64,000 bases of DNA from Branchinecta lynchi (lineage: Eukaryota > Arthropoda > Branchiopoda > Anostraca > Branchinectidae), in the NCBI GenBank assembly GCA_023053575.1, contig JAKZAP010000016.1, forward strand, positions 8,428,046 to 8,492,045, written 5' to 3'. The translations under genes and the position numbers were made by a program. Under the pieces are notes generated by a model that had not been told where the DNA came from, did no database searches, and worked only from the letters and a program-made list of their open reading frames with translations. This document shows, piece after piece, positions 31,634 through 43,229 of the stretch. The stretch's first letter is position 1; every line of letters starts with the position of its first letter.

Positions 31634-32124
31634 TTCCTACGTAACGCTTTCCGCAGTCACAGGGTATTGAATAAATAGCTGCGTTTTCTGCCTCTTCTCC
31701 GTAGGTCGGTTAACCTACCTATTTGCCACTATTGACCGTTTTTTCGTCTCGCCGGTCGGTTCGACTGAGCTCTAAAAACCGCCTTATAAGAAAAAATGGC
31801 GTCTTCTCGTCGCCGGCGACTATCTCTCGAATGAGAATTTTGAACTTCGCGCCGTGCCAAGAGCGTAGGTCGGTTGGACGGAGCTCCCGCCTCAGTCCAC
31901 AGGTCGGTTAACCGACCGGCAAACGGAGCCAAAAAAACAGCATATAAAAACTTAGGTCGGTTAACCGAACGAAGAAAACGACTTATACCGGGAAATCTTG
32001 TAGGTCGGTTAACTGGCTAACGGCAAAACACGCAGCTAATGCCTCTTTGGTGCTGATCCGGGAGGTGGAGATCAAAGAGGCATTTATTCAATACCCTGCG
32101 ACTGCGGAAAGCGTTCCGTAGGAA
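31634..32124. mobile_element. 491-bp element with about 43-bp inverted ends
   Basis: The left end begins TTCCTACGTAACGCTTTCCG and runs through CAGGGTATTGAATAAAT. The right end is its complement, closing with CGGAAAGCGTTCCGTAGGAA; only about two mismatches occur over 43 bp. The interior carries several GGTCGGTTAACC palindromes and a hairpin with TGCCTCTTTG and CAAAGAGGCA arms. No clear target duplication and no transposase were seen. Confidence 0.78.
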
Positions 32125-32459
32125 GGACAGAGAGAACTTTCGGGAAACGACTTGCAGAGAATGAGCAAGAAATCGACAACGACCTCTCCAAGGGACACGG
32201 TCACAACTATACTTTCAAATCTGCACTTGCAGAACAAATTTTCGAGAACCCATCCTATTCAGTATATTTTGAAACAGCCAAAATTCTTGCAACGTGCACC
32301 GGACTCCATCAAACCATTCGAGAAGCTGCTGAGATAAAGAAAAACCCAGCAGGCATAAACCGAGATACAGGCGAGTACTCCCTACCGGAAACGTGGAACG
32401 AGGTTGTTAACGGAAGAAAAAGTAAGCCTCAGTCCCTTATTAACAACAAAACCGTACTT

Positions 32460-32640
32460 GATCAAAATGCAGAAAAAGACTTTTTTCGTCACTGAGAAAG
32501 GAAAAAACCCGCAATGTTTTTCCAAAAGTTCGTTTTTCAACTTGAGTGGCTTTGAGCCTGGACCCTTGCCAAGAAAGGCCGAAACGTAGCTCTAATAAAA
32601 ATTTCCGCTGAGGTATTCGGTTTGTACTGTGAAACCATGG
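32460..32640 (+). repeat. copy of the 4400-4530 repeat
   Basis: Shared ordered blocks are AAAGTTCGTTTTTCAACTTG, GAGCCTG, GACCCTTGCCAAGAAAGG, TAGCTCTAATA and TTTGTACTGT. It lies in DNAJA intron 5. Confidence 0.5.
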
Positions 32641-33813
32641 TATCTGCAAAATTGCAACTTTTGGTTCGGAAAGATGACCAGTTCGCGGACTGAAAATCCC
32701 GCCCTACGAACAATTCGGCACGAAAAAGTTTCGACTACTTCAACTTCATGATGACAATGCAGAAAAGCCGACCAGGAAGAACCAAATCCTCCTTTCACGT
32801 TATAAAAGGGCGTCAAGTCCAACATAATTTTGGCACGTAAAATCTGGCGTAACCTACGTCATATTCAGACAAATGTCGTGAGAGTCGCTAACGAATTTAT
32901 TATATTTCAGGCCATCCTATTTCGAAGATTTCTATCTGCTTTAGTGGTACTGGAAGTAAGCGTTGAATGTAGAGGGCAAAGCAAATTGAGGCAAAGGAGT
33001 TGGTAACGGCAATCCATTCCTTAACCAGGTGACGCTCGTGACCTGAGTTAGACTGCACATTATATCATGCAGCCGCGCGAAGATGAACGAGCAAAGCCTG
33101 ACAGTTTATTAACAGGCGGCAGGACGGTGGGCGTGAAGTCTCACAAAGTGAGATCACCGCACGCGCAGGTAATAAAAACAATAATAATAATAGTAATCAA
33201 AAAATGGTACTGAATATGTTTAAGATGCCAAGACGCAAATGATACATGTGATGGCAAGATAAATATAGTTTTTTCGAAGGGTTTGAAGGAAGGGTCAATT
33301 CGAAACTAAATCTAAAATATATTCTACATCACGACAATAAAAACGCCAATTAATCTGGAATATGAAGTCATCCAGGTGAAACAATGAATGATACGCGACA
33401 TTTTTCAAATTATACAGGTGCTACGGAAAGCCTCTCATCTCTTGGTCACGAAATGGCACTTGTCATCTTAGAGAAAAAGCTGGATCTCCGTGGCGGTTGC
33501 TCCCATTTGGCCGATATTTCCAACTGACACGCAGGATGCAAGTGATACTTCTCACTTATTACGGGTACGAGTTTTTACTTATATGATGGGGTGGCTTCCC
33601 CTGGGGTAAGGTGGAGGAAGGTAAAAAGGAAATTGGTTTTGATTATGTGTGATTTATCTCCTTATTTGTTAATAAACCTATTGAACTGAACTGAACAGCA
33701 CTACTAATACTTTGATTCTGAGAAAATATCGCTCAAGAAAAACACCGTCAATATACCCCGCCGTGTAGCACAAACTACCCCAAAATCAAAGGTTTATCGT
33801 AGACTGAGATTAC
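32641..33813. other. DNAJA1 intron sequence with a LINE-like 3' tail
   Basis: No exon was recognised. At about 33,660-33,695, AATAAACCTATTGAAC followed by TGAAC repeats looks like a LINE 3' tail; a similar tail is near 59,840. A short ATAAT run is at 33,178-33,195. Confidence 0.4.
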
Positions 33814-33935
33814 CTGGAATGCACGTGACGACGAGCGCTCTATCATCCAGAGTCTTCACTACCTTCTGGAAACCGCAAAGAGCTTCAACGAGTTCCAAGT
33901 CCATCTTCATCAGCAAGTCTGTCCTGTTTACTCGC
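33814..33935 (-). CDS. DNAJA1: DNAJA1-like co-chaperone, exon 5
   Basis: The exon encodes [36 protein letters not shown] and TCIPG. Human DNAJA1 reads [20 protein letters not shown] and FQKPISTLDNRTIVIT. The first base completes the Lys codon left open by exon 4, and the last base starts the Gly codon completed by exon 6. The acceptor is TTTTTAG and the donor GTAATC, a slightly weak donor. Confidence 0.93.
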
Positions 33936-34774
33936 CTAAAAATTCAACAGGGTCACAGAAGAATGCGAGGACAAATAAAGATTCTAGCAAGGGGAGATGC
34001 TAGCAAGGATCTATGCTGGGGAGACGCTCTAAGGGAAGAGTCTTTTATCTGTTTCGAGTTAAATAGAATAAGTAGTGAACTGGTTAAATCAATCGTTTTG
34101 ATTACAATCAAGAACAGTGGCTGTCAGGCGGTCAGTTGTTGAGCATCGTGTTGATCAGCGCGCATTTCTGGCGTGAGGTACGTTGCTATGGAAGTGGGTA
34201 CGAGTTTCCCCGGAGGGACCAAGATTTTTAACATGGGACTTTCTGGACGCGCGACCCACTTGACTAGAAATAAGCGATTTTTTCCAGCGTCCCTGCGTTT
34301 TCTTATGATAAGCAGACTGACTGGACATCGAGTAGATTTCCGTTTTGCCTTAGCTTAGTAAGTAATAGTAAGATAATAGGAGAGATAGTTCTTAAGTTTA
34401 TTATGAATATGAAACGTTTTGAAATTGCTTATATGTACGCTGACAGAGATTCACCATCGGAGTTAGTATTATACCCTGCAACCGAAGATCGGATCGTCAC
34501 GGCCTCGACCTCAAAGTCTATGACCTCGGTTGACATCTACCATTGCCAAGGTACCTCTGAGTTTCCACAGTTGCGACTACTCGGATGGTGTAAGAAACTA
34601 CGCCCGTTAATGAAATAAACGGACTATGATAATAACAATAACGTTTGTTTATTAAGCCAATACGCCATACAAGACTCAACACATGTTTCACTTCACAAAT
34701 AAACTGTTCCACCTCTAGAGCTATCATGGTACACAAATCATGCTAAACTTTCTTTCCTGAGTCTATGCTTTACA

Positions 34775-35058
34775 GCGTGTTCCACCTTTCGAACAATAGT
34801 AACTGTCAGTTACTATTTTCGTTCCAACCTCGTAAAAAGTTACTACGCTGACCTTTCCAACCTTCTCAAAATAGTAATTATTTGTTTACCACGCTCGGGA
34901 GCGTAGTAAGCGTGGTAATTACGAATCTCTGTGATGTGACGGGGCGGAGTAGCCCGTGGCACGATATTTTGCTGAAATTGATAAATACGATCCAGCCTTG
35001 ACGCCAAAAAGCCAGAATTCGTGACGTCATGCGTAGTAATAAGAAGGGAGGAACACGC
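34775..35058. mobile_element. family E inverted-repeat element
   Basis: The ends are GCGTGTTCC and GGAACACGC. The interior has GTTACTACGCTGACC, GGTAATTACGAATCTC and GTGACGTCATGCGTAGTAA, as in the copy at 61,213-61,517. No target duplication is visible here. Confidence 0.65.
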
Positions 35059-36154
35059 TATTAATAACATATACAAAAATATTCCTTGAGCCCAAGCTGA
35101 CTTGAAACGTATATTCAAATAATGCATATAAACCTGAATGCATATTAACTTTTATATGCATTATTTGAATAAACATATTTACATACTTCTACCACATATT
35201 TAGGGTTTGTAGACTTCGTAAAACGGATACGTTGGCTGTGTTTTATTTTAGCGATATATCATCCGAGAAACCTACAATTTTTAAGCTTCGTTTTCCTCTG
35301 TGGACAAGGGCCGCAATATCGCTGACGTATCCGACTGACGCAGTCACTCCTAATTCGCAGTCAGCTTCAGCCGAAGGAATATCAGTATGGGATATGCCGT
35401 ATGGCGTCTCCATGCGATGGCAAACGAACTCGCTTGACTTCCTGCCAGTCACTGTCCAGGTTGCCAGCTTCAAGTTCTGCGCTAATGGCAAGAAGGCGCC
35501 TGCAGCAGCTCCTAAACCTCATACCTTCAATCAGTCGTCACGAGTTTGTTACTCAAACACCGACAGGACCATTTCTGTAGGTTGATTGGTATGTTTTTGC
35601 ATGAAAACGGCCACTTCCATAAATAGCTTTGCGTTCCCAGATAAACTGATATTTTACCATGCGGCCTGCATTCTTTCTGAACCATCTGCAGTTCTGGACA
35701 TCAGCGGCTAAATTTTGACCCCGAACATTAACGCTGGTAACCAAGGAGCACAAACTTGCTTCAGGTTCTCGTTCAGGAAGACTCGGTATACGTCAAAAAG
35801 ACATGTCGTTACTAGAGCAAAATGTGACACACAGTTAAGTCGCAGCGACACTAGCTCCGCTAGAAGACATGAACATCCCTACTGAAACTCAACCAGTCGT
35901 TAACGAGCGCTGGCTCTGATCTGATCCTCGATGTTTGCACCGCATCTTAGCCTTGCTAGAATTGTGTACATCCGCCACTGTACACACGAACAGCTTGCTG
36001 AAGCTTCTCTCGCGAAGCGAGCTGGGAGGCGCGGCGACGTTGGCCCACTTTTGATGCATGGGAAGGATAGGTCTTCGCATTACTCTCTAGAGTTATTTTG
36101 CCCTGGTCGTTACTAAATCCAAGGTACAAACCCCTGGTAAAATGGACTACTTAC
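35059..36154. other. DNAJA1 intron 4 sequence
   Basis: No exon was found. Near 35,085-35,175, palindromes around TTATATGCATTATTTGAATA occur. From 35,232 to 35,585 two opposed open frames (117 codons plus, 82 codons minus) overlap; neither is recognised. No conserved motif marks either as a gene. Confidence 0.4.
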
Positions 36155-36309
36155 TTGAAAACTTCGTTTTCTTTCTCGTCAAGGACGATGATGATGTCCC
36201 CGGCCTCAAGCCCTGGCTCCTGGTCTCCCTCTCCAGCGAAGGTGATCTTTTGTCCATCAATCATTCCGGCATCAACATGAACTTCGAGGATTTTTTTCTC
36301 GCGAATTAC
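36155..36309 (-). CDS. DNAJA1: DNAJA1-like co-chaperone, exon 4 (client-binding domain I)
   Basis: The exon encodes [40 protein letters not shown] and [11 protein letters not shown] plus two bases of a Lys codon. Human DNAJA1 reads [20 protein letters not shown] and [20 protein letters not shown]. This is the first beta-sandwich domain that binds unfolded clients. Acceptor TTTTAG, donor GTAAGT. Confidence 0.95.
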
Positions 36310-36514
36310 CTAAAACAAACCGACATAAAAGCTGAGCACGAAAGCGTTCAGAAAGAGAGCTTATTACATAAGGATTGCACTTAAAAGTATGTTCCAGCAT
36401 ATCCTACCAATATAGCATTAAACGAGGCCATCGTCGTCCCCCCCCCCCCCGAGTCGATCCCAAACATTCTACCAATGGACTGCAGGAGAAGTATGATTTG
36501 ATATGATACGATAT

Positions 36515-36780
36515 ATTTGCTAAAAAGACCCCTCGCACTATTTAATGTTCAACTTGTAGTATTTTAAAAAATTTGAATACTTTAAAACTAGGCCGTGCTT
36601 TCAACAAATAACCAACGGTTTTGGCTGTTTTAAGACTTTTCTGAGACCCGCTGACTTCAGCGAAAACAGGGAAACAATTTACATAATCGTCTTTTCTGAT
36701 GGAAAAACTTCTCGCAGACAACCGTCGACAGCGTGGTTTTGTAAGAGGGGTTTGAATGTACCGTACGGAATTGGGGTCAG
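36515..36780 (-). repeat. family F copy, inverted
   Basis: Read on the minus strand it ends with AATAGTGCGAGGGGTC; internal blocks GTCTGCGAGAAGTTTTTCCA and TCAGCGGGTCTCAGAAAAGT match the 9565-9970 copy. Confidence 0.65.
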
Positions 36781-37489
36781 TGTTAGGACTTAAGACGTCC
36801 GAGGGCCATCGTATACAAAAAAAAAAACAAAAAAAAACTCTTCTAATAAATCCTACCTACAAAAGGTCTTCGCTGTGCTTCCAACCTGGCCACTTCTCTA
36901 ACTTTTGGACAGCCCGGCTTTTCGTCTCTAGCCAAGTGTTTGAGCTGTCTGTTAACACGAAGAATGAGATCAGGTTCGTTTAATTTTGTCCGTTGTTTAT
37001 CTTTTAATATTCTGTTTAATCTTTTGGTATACTTTGAACAGTAACGAAAGTAACATAATACGTAATTTTGTCGTTGGAGGTAAGCAACTGAGCAAAAAAA
37101 ATAGCAAAAGATTCAAACAAATTAGAGTGAATTGCTTAAAATCTGACATTATCTTACTTAAATTACTGTTTGTACTCACGACTGCGCATTAGCATTAAAT
37201 GGTTGATAGCTTTAAGTTGTGTCATATTAAATTAAGTTAAATCTTACTTATAACCCATCTAGGTAAACATTGAGTATAGTAAAAGATAAAAAAGAAGAAG
37301 AGAGAAACAACACAATAACAACCAAAATAGTTAAAATCCAGTAAAGCGGAACATTATGGAGCTCCATGGGTGGTTACAATTTTCCTTAATCCCGTTGACG
37401 TCATTCTTCTGCGCCGTGTACCTTCCAAGCTGTAGGACACGTTAGGGGTTGAATACGCACTAACTATTCAGTATTTTTCATCCGTGTGG

Positions 37490-37705
37490 TACCCACTGAA
37501 TTAAAAAGAGACTGTTTGCGAGAAGCTCACTCATCAGAATTTTTTCTTTTTTTTTCTGTGTTTTTGCTAGATCTCAACGAGCCTGAGAAAGGCTTAAAAC
37601 AGACAAAGACGAGGTGACACCGGGAAAATCAGGGCCTAGTTTAGAGTATTCAACTATTTTAGAATACCGGGAAATAAACAGTAAATAGTGCAAGGTATCC
37701 TTTGA
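37490..37705 (+). repeat. family F diverged partial copy
   Basis: Shared blocks are TTGCGAGAAG, CCTGAGAAAGGCTTAAAACA, TAGAGTATTCAACTATTTTA and AATAGTGCAAGGTATCCTTT. About half of the family is missing. Confidence 0.5.
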
Positions 37706-37859
37706 AGATAAATAAATCAGAGAGTCAGCCTTCCCTATCCTACACTAAATAAAAGAAGCCGCCATAGGCCAAGGACAAAAAAACGCCAAGGATAAAATAC
37801 CGTACTCTGGCCTTCTTTCTTTATTTGGACTGGATGCGCTGTCTAATAGGAGGCAGAAG

Positions 37860-38235
37860 TTGTGTCAAAATTTTGGACTAAAACTCCTTGAACACCCAAC
37901 TCTCCGATCCCTTTTACCCCCGGATTTTGAGGTTGAACGCCCAAGGCCACCAAGGCAAGTATCCACCAAAGTCCCGAAGCTCATGCCGATCGCATGTAAC
38001 CGGGAAAGATATTGTAATAGCTTCATTCCGAAATTTGTTGATTTTTACAATAATGTTATTTTGTCTTAGTTATTTTGTTATGAATTTTATTTCGGTTGTT
38101 GACTTCAATGGTTTACCTTTTATTTTGATTACGAATTTGATTTTAACAATTGTTGTATATATTACTTGACAAAGGTCAAACAATTTGGTTGGACAACTAC
38201 GAAATTTTGTACCTGAATTATACAATAAATCTAAT
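37860..38235 (+). mobile_element. LINE reverse transcriptase tail remnant
   Basis: The frame 37,860-38,069 reads NFGLKLLEHPTLRSLLPPDF, a charged Pro/Arg stretch, and then YCNSFIPKFVDFYNN. The order Leu-Leu-x-His-Pro, Leu-Leu-Pro-Pro, then Ser-Phe-Ile-Pro is the tail of non-LTR reverse transcriptases. It is followed by an AT-rich 3' UTR ending near AATAAATCTAATC. Confidence 0.6.
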
Positions 38236-38243
38236 CTAGACAA

Positions 38244-38413
38244 CACCGTAAAAAGTTTCTCTGAGTAGGGATTAAAGTTAGCTGCAGTATTTGCTACTGG
38301 GATTGGTCTAGTCTCTATTGGGATAAGACTGATCCGAATTAGAGATAATCTTATCTCAGCAGAGACAAGACTAATCCCAGTGGCAAATACTACAAGTTTT
38401 TCTTTTTACAGTG
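38244..38413. mobile_element. family D short element, 170 bp
   Basis: The ends are CACCGTAAAAAG and CTTTTTACAGTG. Inside, GATTGGTCTAGTCTC and GAGACAAGACTAATC form fold-back arms. The flanks are AA rather than TA, perhaps through mutation. It lies 29 bp from DNAJA exon 3 on the intron side. Confidence 0.72.
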
Positions 38414-38442
38414 AATAACTACCAAAACCAGTAACGACTTAC

Positions 38443-38627
38443 CTTCTTTCCCTCGCAGTGCTTGCATCGGTCCTTCGGGTCGATCCTTTCACCCTGTCCC
38501 GAACACTCTCCACAAACACTCTGGATTTGCTGGACCATCCCAGGGGCTAACTGCTGAATGCGAACCTGCATGCCAGTGCCGCGACAGTTAGGGCATTTCT
38601 GAGTGGCACCTTTCTTGCCACCACGAC
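38443..38627 (-). CDS. DNAJA1: DNAJA1-like co-chaperone, exon 3 (zinc-finger domain)
   Basis: The exon encodes [37 protein letters not shown] and [20 protein letters not shown] followed by EGKK. With the CCKCEG at the end of exon 2 this gives four CxxCxGx(G) repeats that bind two zinc ions in type A DnaJ proteins: [24 protein letters not shown] and CKHCEGKK. The fourth lacks the final Gly, as also in human DNAJA2. All eight Cys are present. Acceptor TTTAG, donor GTAAGT. Confidence 0.95.
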
Positions 38628-39119
38628 CTAAACAAAGGTATAATTATTCGTGATGTTCCTTGTCTTGTGAAGAGTCTTTCTTTCTCTCGTGTGCGTATTT
38701 ACAGAGGAACGACTCATTTATGTTATCTACATACAGTCAGGCGTTTAAAATGGGGCCGAGCTAACGAGCGCGTATCCCTGCCGGCCCCCAGTGATCAAAA
38801 TATATTGTCACGAAATAGTTTAGAAACTAAAGAACCTGAGCCTGAGACAAGTTATCTTTCGAAATTATCTTCTGAGACAAAGCTACGGTTTAGCAACGTA
38901 ATTTTGATTGAGTAAATAGAAATTGGAGTCTATCCGTACCAACGCCGCTTTACGACACGTCCCTTTTTGCGTCAGTGTTCCTTGCATGTTCGAACCTGTG
39001 ATGCTTCGGCGTTTTCCAAGTGTCGTAATAAAGAAGTTAAAAATTTCGACTTAGTTTTACTATAGTTTTCAGAAATTCACAATTGGTGTCTGATTTCAGC
39101 AAGAAATAACTAGCTTTAC

Positions 39120-39950
39120 AAACAAGACCGAAGGTTTCTATGGGATCCCACATTTTTAATATTTGATACAGAAAATTGAGTCTTGTCTTCGCCAGACTCC
39201 TTGAACCTTTTTATGTTAAAATTAGAAACAGATTAAGGGCAAATAGCTAACCATCTGAGAAAACCAAGTTCAGATACGGATTCAACATGTGTGTTTACCC
39301 CTACAAGTCATATCTATTTTGAGGAAACTGATCGAAACTAACCTCCTTCCTTCTGCCAAATTTCGGGTTTCGGACCAATTTACTGCTTGTCCGGCAAAAA
39401 AGCTCAAATACGACTTCAGCATATCTCCTTACCCCTATATCGTACATCTAATCAACTTTAAATAAAACTTTAACTTAACAAATTTTCGGTTTCAACCGGA
39501 TTCCGGTCGAACTATATGTCCGGGTAAAAAATGATTGTCACATACGGATTCGGCATCTCTTCTTACCCCTAAGTCGGACATCTAATCAACTTCAAATCAA
39601 AATTTGACTTTTGACAAACTTTCCGGTTTTGGCCGGATTCCAGCCGGACTATTTGTCCGATGAGAAAATAGTTTACATAATCGTGTTCAGCATGTCTTCT
39701 TAACCCTTCATCGACTATGTCATCAGCTGTTTAAAATACTTTGTTTGCCCCTTAATTTGAACCCCCACCCCTAAATGTAGAGCTACAGAGCCAATCTACG
39801 AACACGACCTTTACTTGACCTAAAGAATCCTCACACCATGTTTCGTCACAATACCTCATTCCCTTCGAGAATTATCGTGCTGACAGACGGACGGACAGCT
39901 TTTGCTATGTCAATCCCTCCACTTTCGTTGTGGGATCCCAAAAGCATCTG
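39120..39950 (-). repeat. family B copy, inverted
   Basis: The left border reads AACAAGACCGAAGG, then TATGGGATCCCACA. The right border contains CTTTCGTTGTGGGATCCC near 39,930. Between are four units with the phrase CATGTCTTCTTAACCC or its variants and the GTCCGG/CCGGAC arms. It lies in DNAJA intron 2. Confidence 0.72.
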
Positions 39951-40089
39951 AAGCTTTCTCCACACTACCAACTGATTCAAAGTCTGATTGAACTACAGGT
40001 TTCTTCCCATTCTACACAATTTTACTGCTAGGTTCCGAGGAACATGGATACAAAAATGTCAGCAAAAATTACACACAAAGAGGTCATCT

Positions 40090-41285
40090 AGTGCATCTTA
40101 TCTTATAAGCCATCAGGTTTCATTCGATTCCAATAATTTCCAAGACATATCCGGTATCCACCTTCAGCTCCACCCAACGAGGTCGGATCGACCCGGGAGT
40201 CTCGGGACTCCAAATGGATCATCTAGGGAAGTGGTTCCCAACCTTTTCCTTACGCATACCCCTAATCAAGGTTCGAAAAGATTGCATACCCCCTTTTTCA
40301 GAAGGTGAAAAAGACGATATTTATTATCATAAATGATAAGGCATACATGTGTAGAAATACATACAAAATCGATGAGGCAGTCACTAGAGGCTGCTTTGTA
40401 GCTAAAATTGTGTCGAATCTCGGCTCGACGTCATTAACGGCAATATTCTGTACAGCCTGTTTCTGTGTTTGATTTTGATGTTCTCAGTGCTTTCATCAAG
40501 CTGCGTCGCAAACTTTTTCTTTGGCTCAATTCGCAACCTGTATGACAATATCAATTGCAATGTCTTCGATTCTTCTTGAAACAGTATTGTTCGACACAGG
40601 AACAGATTTTTGATTGTTATTTCACCTACTTTCAATAGGTCTTGCAATCAGAGACATCACGCAAAGGTTGACAGCACCCCTCCCCCCAAAAAGGTAGGCC
40701 AGACGATCAAAAAGAAAAGAGTCTGCGCAAAGCGCCACGATTTTTCGTAAAATCAGTTATTTAAAAAAAAAAAATGTCGGTCAGTAAAAATACCTTGTCC
40801 CTTAAGATACATTTCGGCTGGTGCTACTCTGCTGATACTATTAGGATATCGGTAATCATAAATGAGTGGGACGACTAAACGAGATTTTGAAGCAATAGAC
40901 TAAATCAATTTTGGTTCCTTCGCGTATCCCTCACCGGTTGGGAAACACCGAAAACACTGCACTCGTCTCATTCCCAAGCGTGCCACAAATTCCCTCCTCA
41001 AACTTCCCTCACTGCTGCTAAATCAGGTTGGGACATATAGATGGCGCATCTAAGACTCTGAGCATTTCTTCTTACCACTCATTAAGTTCCATTCCAATCG
41101 GATCACCGTTTGCAACTTAAATGTACCGAGAGGTTCTTAATTTCCACTCCCTCCACCCCACGGACGATCAAATTCGGAAAACGAAGATTTCTTACAGCAT
41201 TAAGTTGGGTGTTTAGTGTGCAAGCAAAGCTTCATCCTTGTAACTTCTGTGGGGGTCTTCAAACTAGAACACTAGAACAAACTAG
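40090..41285 (-). repeat. family A copy interrupted by a hAT-like element
   Basis: Family A phrases occur at 40,105-40,228 (TTTCATTCGATTCCAATAAT, GAGGTCGGATCG, AAATGGATCATCTAGGG) and again from about 40,960 (CTCATTCCCAAGCGTG, GTTCCATTCCAATCGGATCA). The part between is the element at 40,231-40,949. Confidence 0.55.
40231..40949. mobile_element. hAT-like non-autonomous element, about 719 bp
   Basis: The left end GTGGTTCCCAACC, with ACGCATACCCC downstream, is the familiar hAT miniature-element terminus. The right end, GGTTGGGAAACACC preceded by GCGTATCCCTCA, is its inverted match. The exact base of insertion and the 8-bp duplication could not be settled, so the limits may be off by a few bases. 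Confidence 0.65.
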
Positions 41286-42005
41286 AACGATGGGATCCCA
41301 AAAAATTAATATTTGACCCAGACAACTGGGTCTTGTAGAGATCCAGTCTTTAACAAACAGATTAAGGCATATGGTAATCATCTAAGAAGACACAAGTTCA
41401 AATATGGATTCAGCATGTGTGTTTACCCCTACAGCCTGCACCATTTCGACCTTGACGAAAGTTCCTGCCTTACTTATGGCAAATTTCCGGTTTCGGCCGT
41501 ATTAATCAACTTCAGATTTCACCGGCGAACTATGTATCCAGGTAGAAAATCATTGTCATACATGAATCCAGCATGTCTTCTTACCCGTAAATCATTCCAA
41601 AAAATACTTTTATCTTAAACAAATTTTCCGATTTTGGCCGGATTCCGGGCGATCTACTTGTCCGGCGAGAAAAAAATGTTCATATTCAGATTCAGCATGT
41701 TTCCCTGTCCTTCGCTCGAACCTCAAATCAACTTCAGATTAAAGTTTTAATTTTTGACATATTTTCCGGTTTTTGCATGATTACGAGTGAACTACCTGTC
41801 AGGTGAGAAAATAATTTTTATATTCGAATCCGCGTTTCTCCTTACCCCTAAATCGGACATCTAATCAACTTCAGATAAAACTTTTACTTTGAACAAACTT
41901 TCCGGTTTACCGGTGTTCGTGTTCAGCATGTCTTCTTACCTCTTAATCGACTATCTCATTAGCTTTTGATTTTTTTTTTTTTCGTCCCTTAATTTAACCA
42001 GCCCG
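41286..42005 (-). repeat. family B copy, inverted
   Basis: The left border is ATGGGATCCCAAAAAATTAA; then the units CAGCATGTCTTCTTACCC, TTTTGGCCGGATTCCGGGCG and ACTTGTCCGGCGAG. The right part is truncated near 42,000 before the second GGGATCCC. It lies in DNAJA intron 2. Confidence 0.68.
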
Positions 42006-42625
42006 TAGAATTTACTTCTCTGCTTTACTTCTCTGCTCGGAAATCCATGCAGTGAACAGCTTAGTACAGATGTTTTGACAACTTTTCTTCATAAAACATT
42101 AAATTAAATCCCATCCACTGTACTTTATCATCAGCAACGTCTTCCAGATGCTGTACTTCAATTTATGCCGCTTTCCCATGACGCGTTGAGGTCTGAGCTA
42201 TGCAACATGTGCGTCGCGCCTGCGGTGACGCGGCGCAGAGCTTACGCAGACGAAATAAAACGCAACGCAAGAATAGGACCAAGTTCTATTCTTGCGTTGC
42301 GTCGATGCATGCTCTTCAGATTTTTCAGTGAAAAATGGAAGTTTTTAAAAAGAAACTAAGAAAACCTACTAGCCACGAAGAACAATTAGCAATGATGAAA
42401 GAAACGAAAATTCAGCATAAGCAATCGAGAAAGGAAAACGTAAATACATATCCAGCATGAAAACTTGTCGCGCAGGTGTGAAAGATACGCTACGAAACTT
42501 GTACGCAGCGCAAGATAAACGCACACACAGCGCATCGCGACGACGCGTCAATGTGAAAGGGTCTTTACTTTCTTTATCCTTGCACACAACTCCCCCTCCC
42601 CACCATAAAAGAAAAAAGGGCATAC

Positions 42626-42926
42626 CTTCACACTTGCAGCATATCACATTCTTCTGCAGAGACAGCTTCCTAGTTGACCCTTTGTATAATTCCTCAAGAG
42701 AAACGCTAAGCTGATGGACAACATCCTTGCCCTTTCTCTCTCTTCTCTGTCTGCCACCGCCCATTCCTCCCCCGAAGAACATTTCGAAAATATCCATGGG
42801 CGAGTGGAAGCCAGCTCCTCCGCCACCTCCACCACCTTCTTTCAGCCCCTGTTCTCCATATTTGTCATACACTTCTCGTTTTTGTGGGTCAGACAGCACT
42901 TCATAAGCAACTGAGATCTGCTTGAA
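42626..42926 (-). CDS. DNAJA1: DNAJA1-like co-chaperone, exon 2 (end of J domain, Gly-rich linker)
   Basis: The exon encodes [30 protein letters not shown], a run of seven Gly, [39 protein letters not shown] and [20 protein letters not shown] followed by Cys-Glu. This covers the end of the J domain, the Gly/Phe linker and the start of the client domain up to the first zinc-binding cysteines (140 and 143). The linker motif SPMDIF-MFFGGG and the [17 protein letters not shown] block point to the DNAJA1/DNAJA4 type rather than DNAJA2. The acceptor is CTATTTCAG and the donor GTATGC; the last base starts a Gly codon. Confidence 0.95.
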
Positions 42927-43059
42927 CTGAAATAGAAAAAAAAAACATCTTGAAAAAAACATCTTGAACTTTACTTGATACTATTTCCATTTTGTTTCTT
43001 CCCTCTTTGTAAATTTGAGTGAGAAGCGAAGGCTTTTAAAAGGATAACTGTGAAAAAAG

Positions 43060-43210
43060 GTTTTGATCGGATCCCACAAATTTATTTATTGGACTCCAGA
43101 CAATCGAATCCAGACAATCGAATCTTGTAGATTTCCGAATCTTCGTCAGACCCCCTTGATATTTTGCTATTTTTCCATATCCACCGCTTGAATATGTACA
43201 ATAAACATGA
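43060..43210 (-). repeat. family B border fragment
   Basis: GATCGGATCCCACAAATTTA is followed by GACAATCGAATCTTGTAG and TTCGTCAGACCCCCTTGA, matching the left border of the inverted copies at 39.1 and 63.2 kb. It is truncated after about 150 bp. Confidence 0.5.
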
Positions 43211-43229
43211 GCTAAGGGCTCATGTAGCA

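Noticed and set aside
42165..42359. Plus-strand frame near 42.2 kb as a gene
   Set aside because: It is short, without motif, and lies in the DNAJA intron next to exon 2 on the opposite strand; the sequence has an inverted repeat around ACGCAACGCAAGAATAGG that explains it better.
42457..42914. Plus-strand frames over DNAJA exon 2
   Set aside because: They are antisense shadows of the conserved J-domain and Gly-rich exon.
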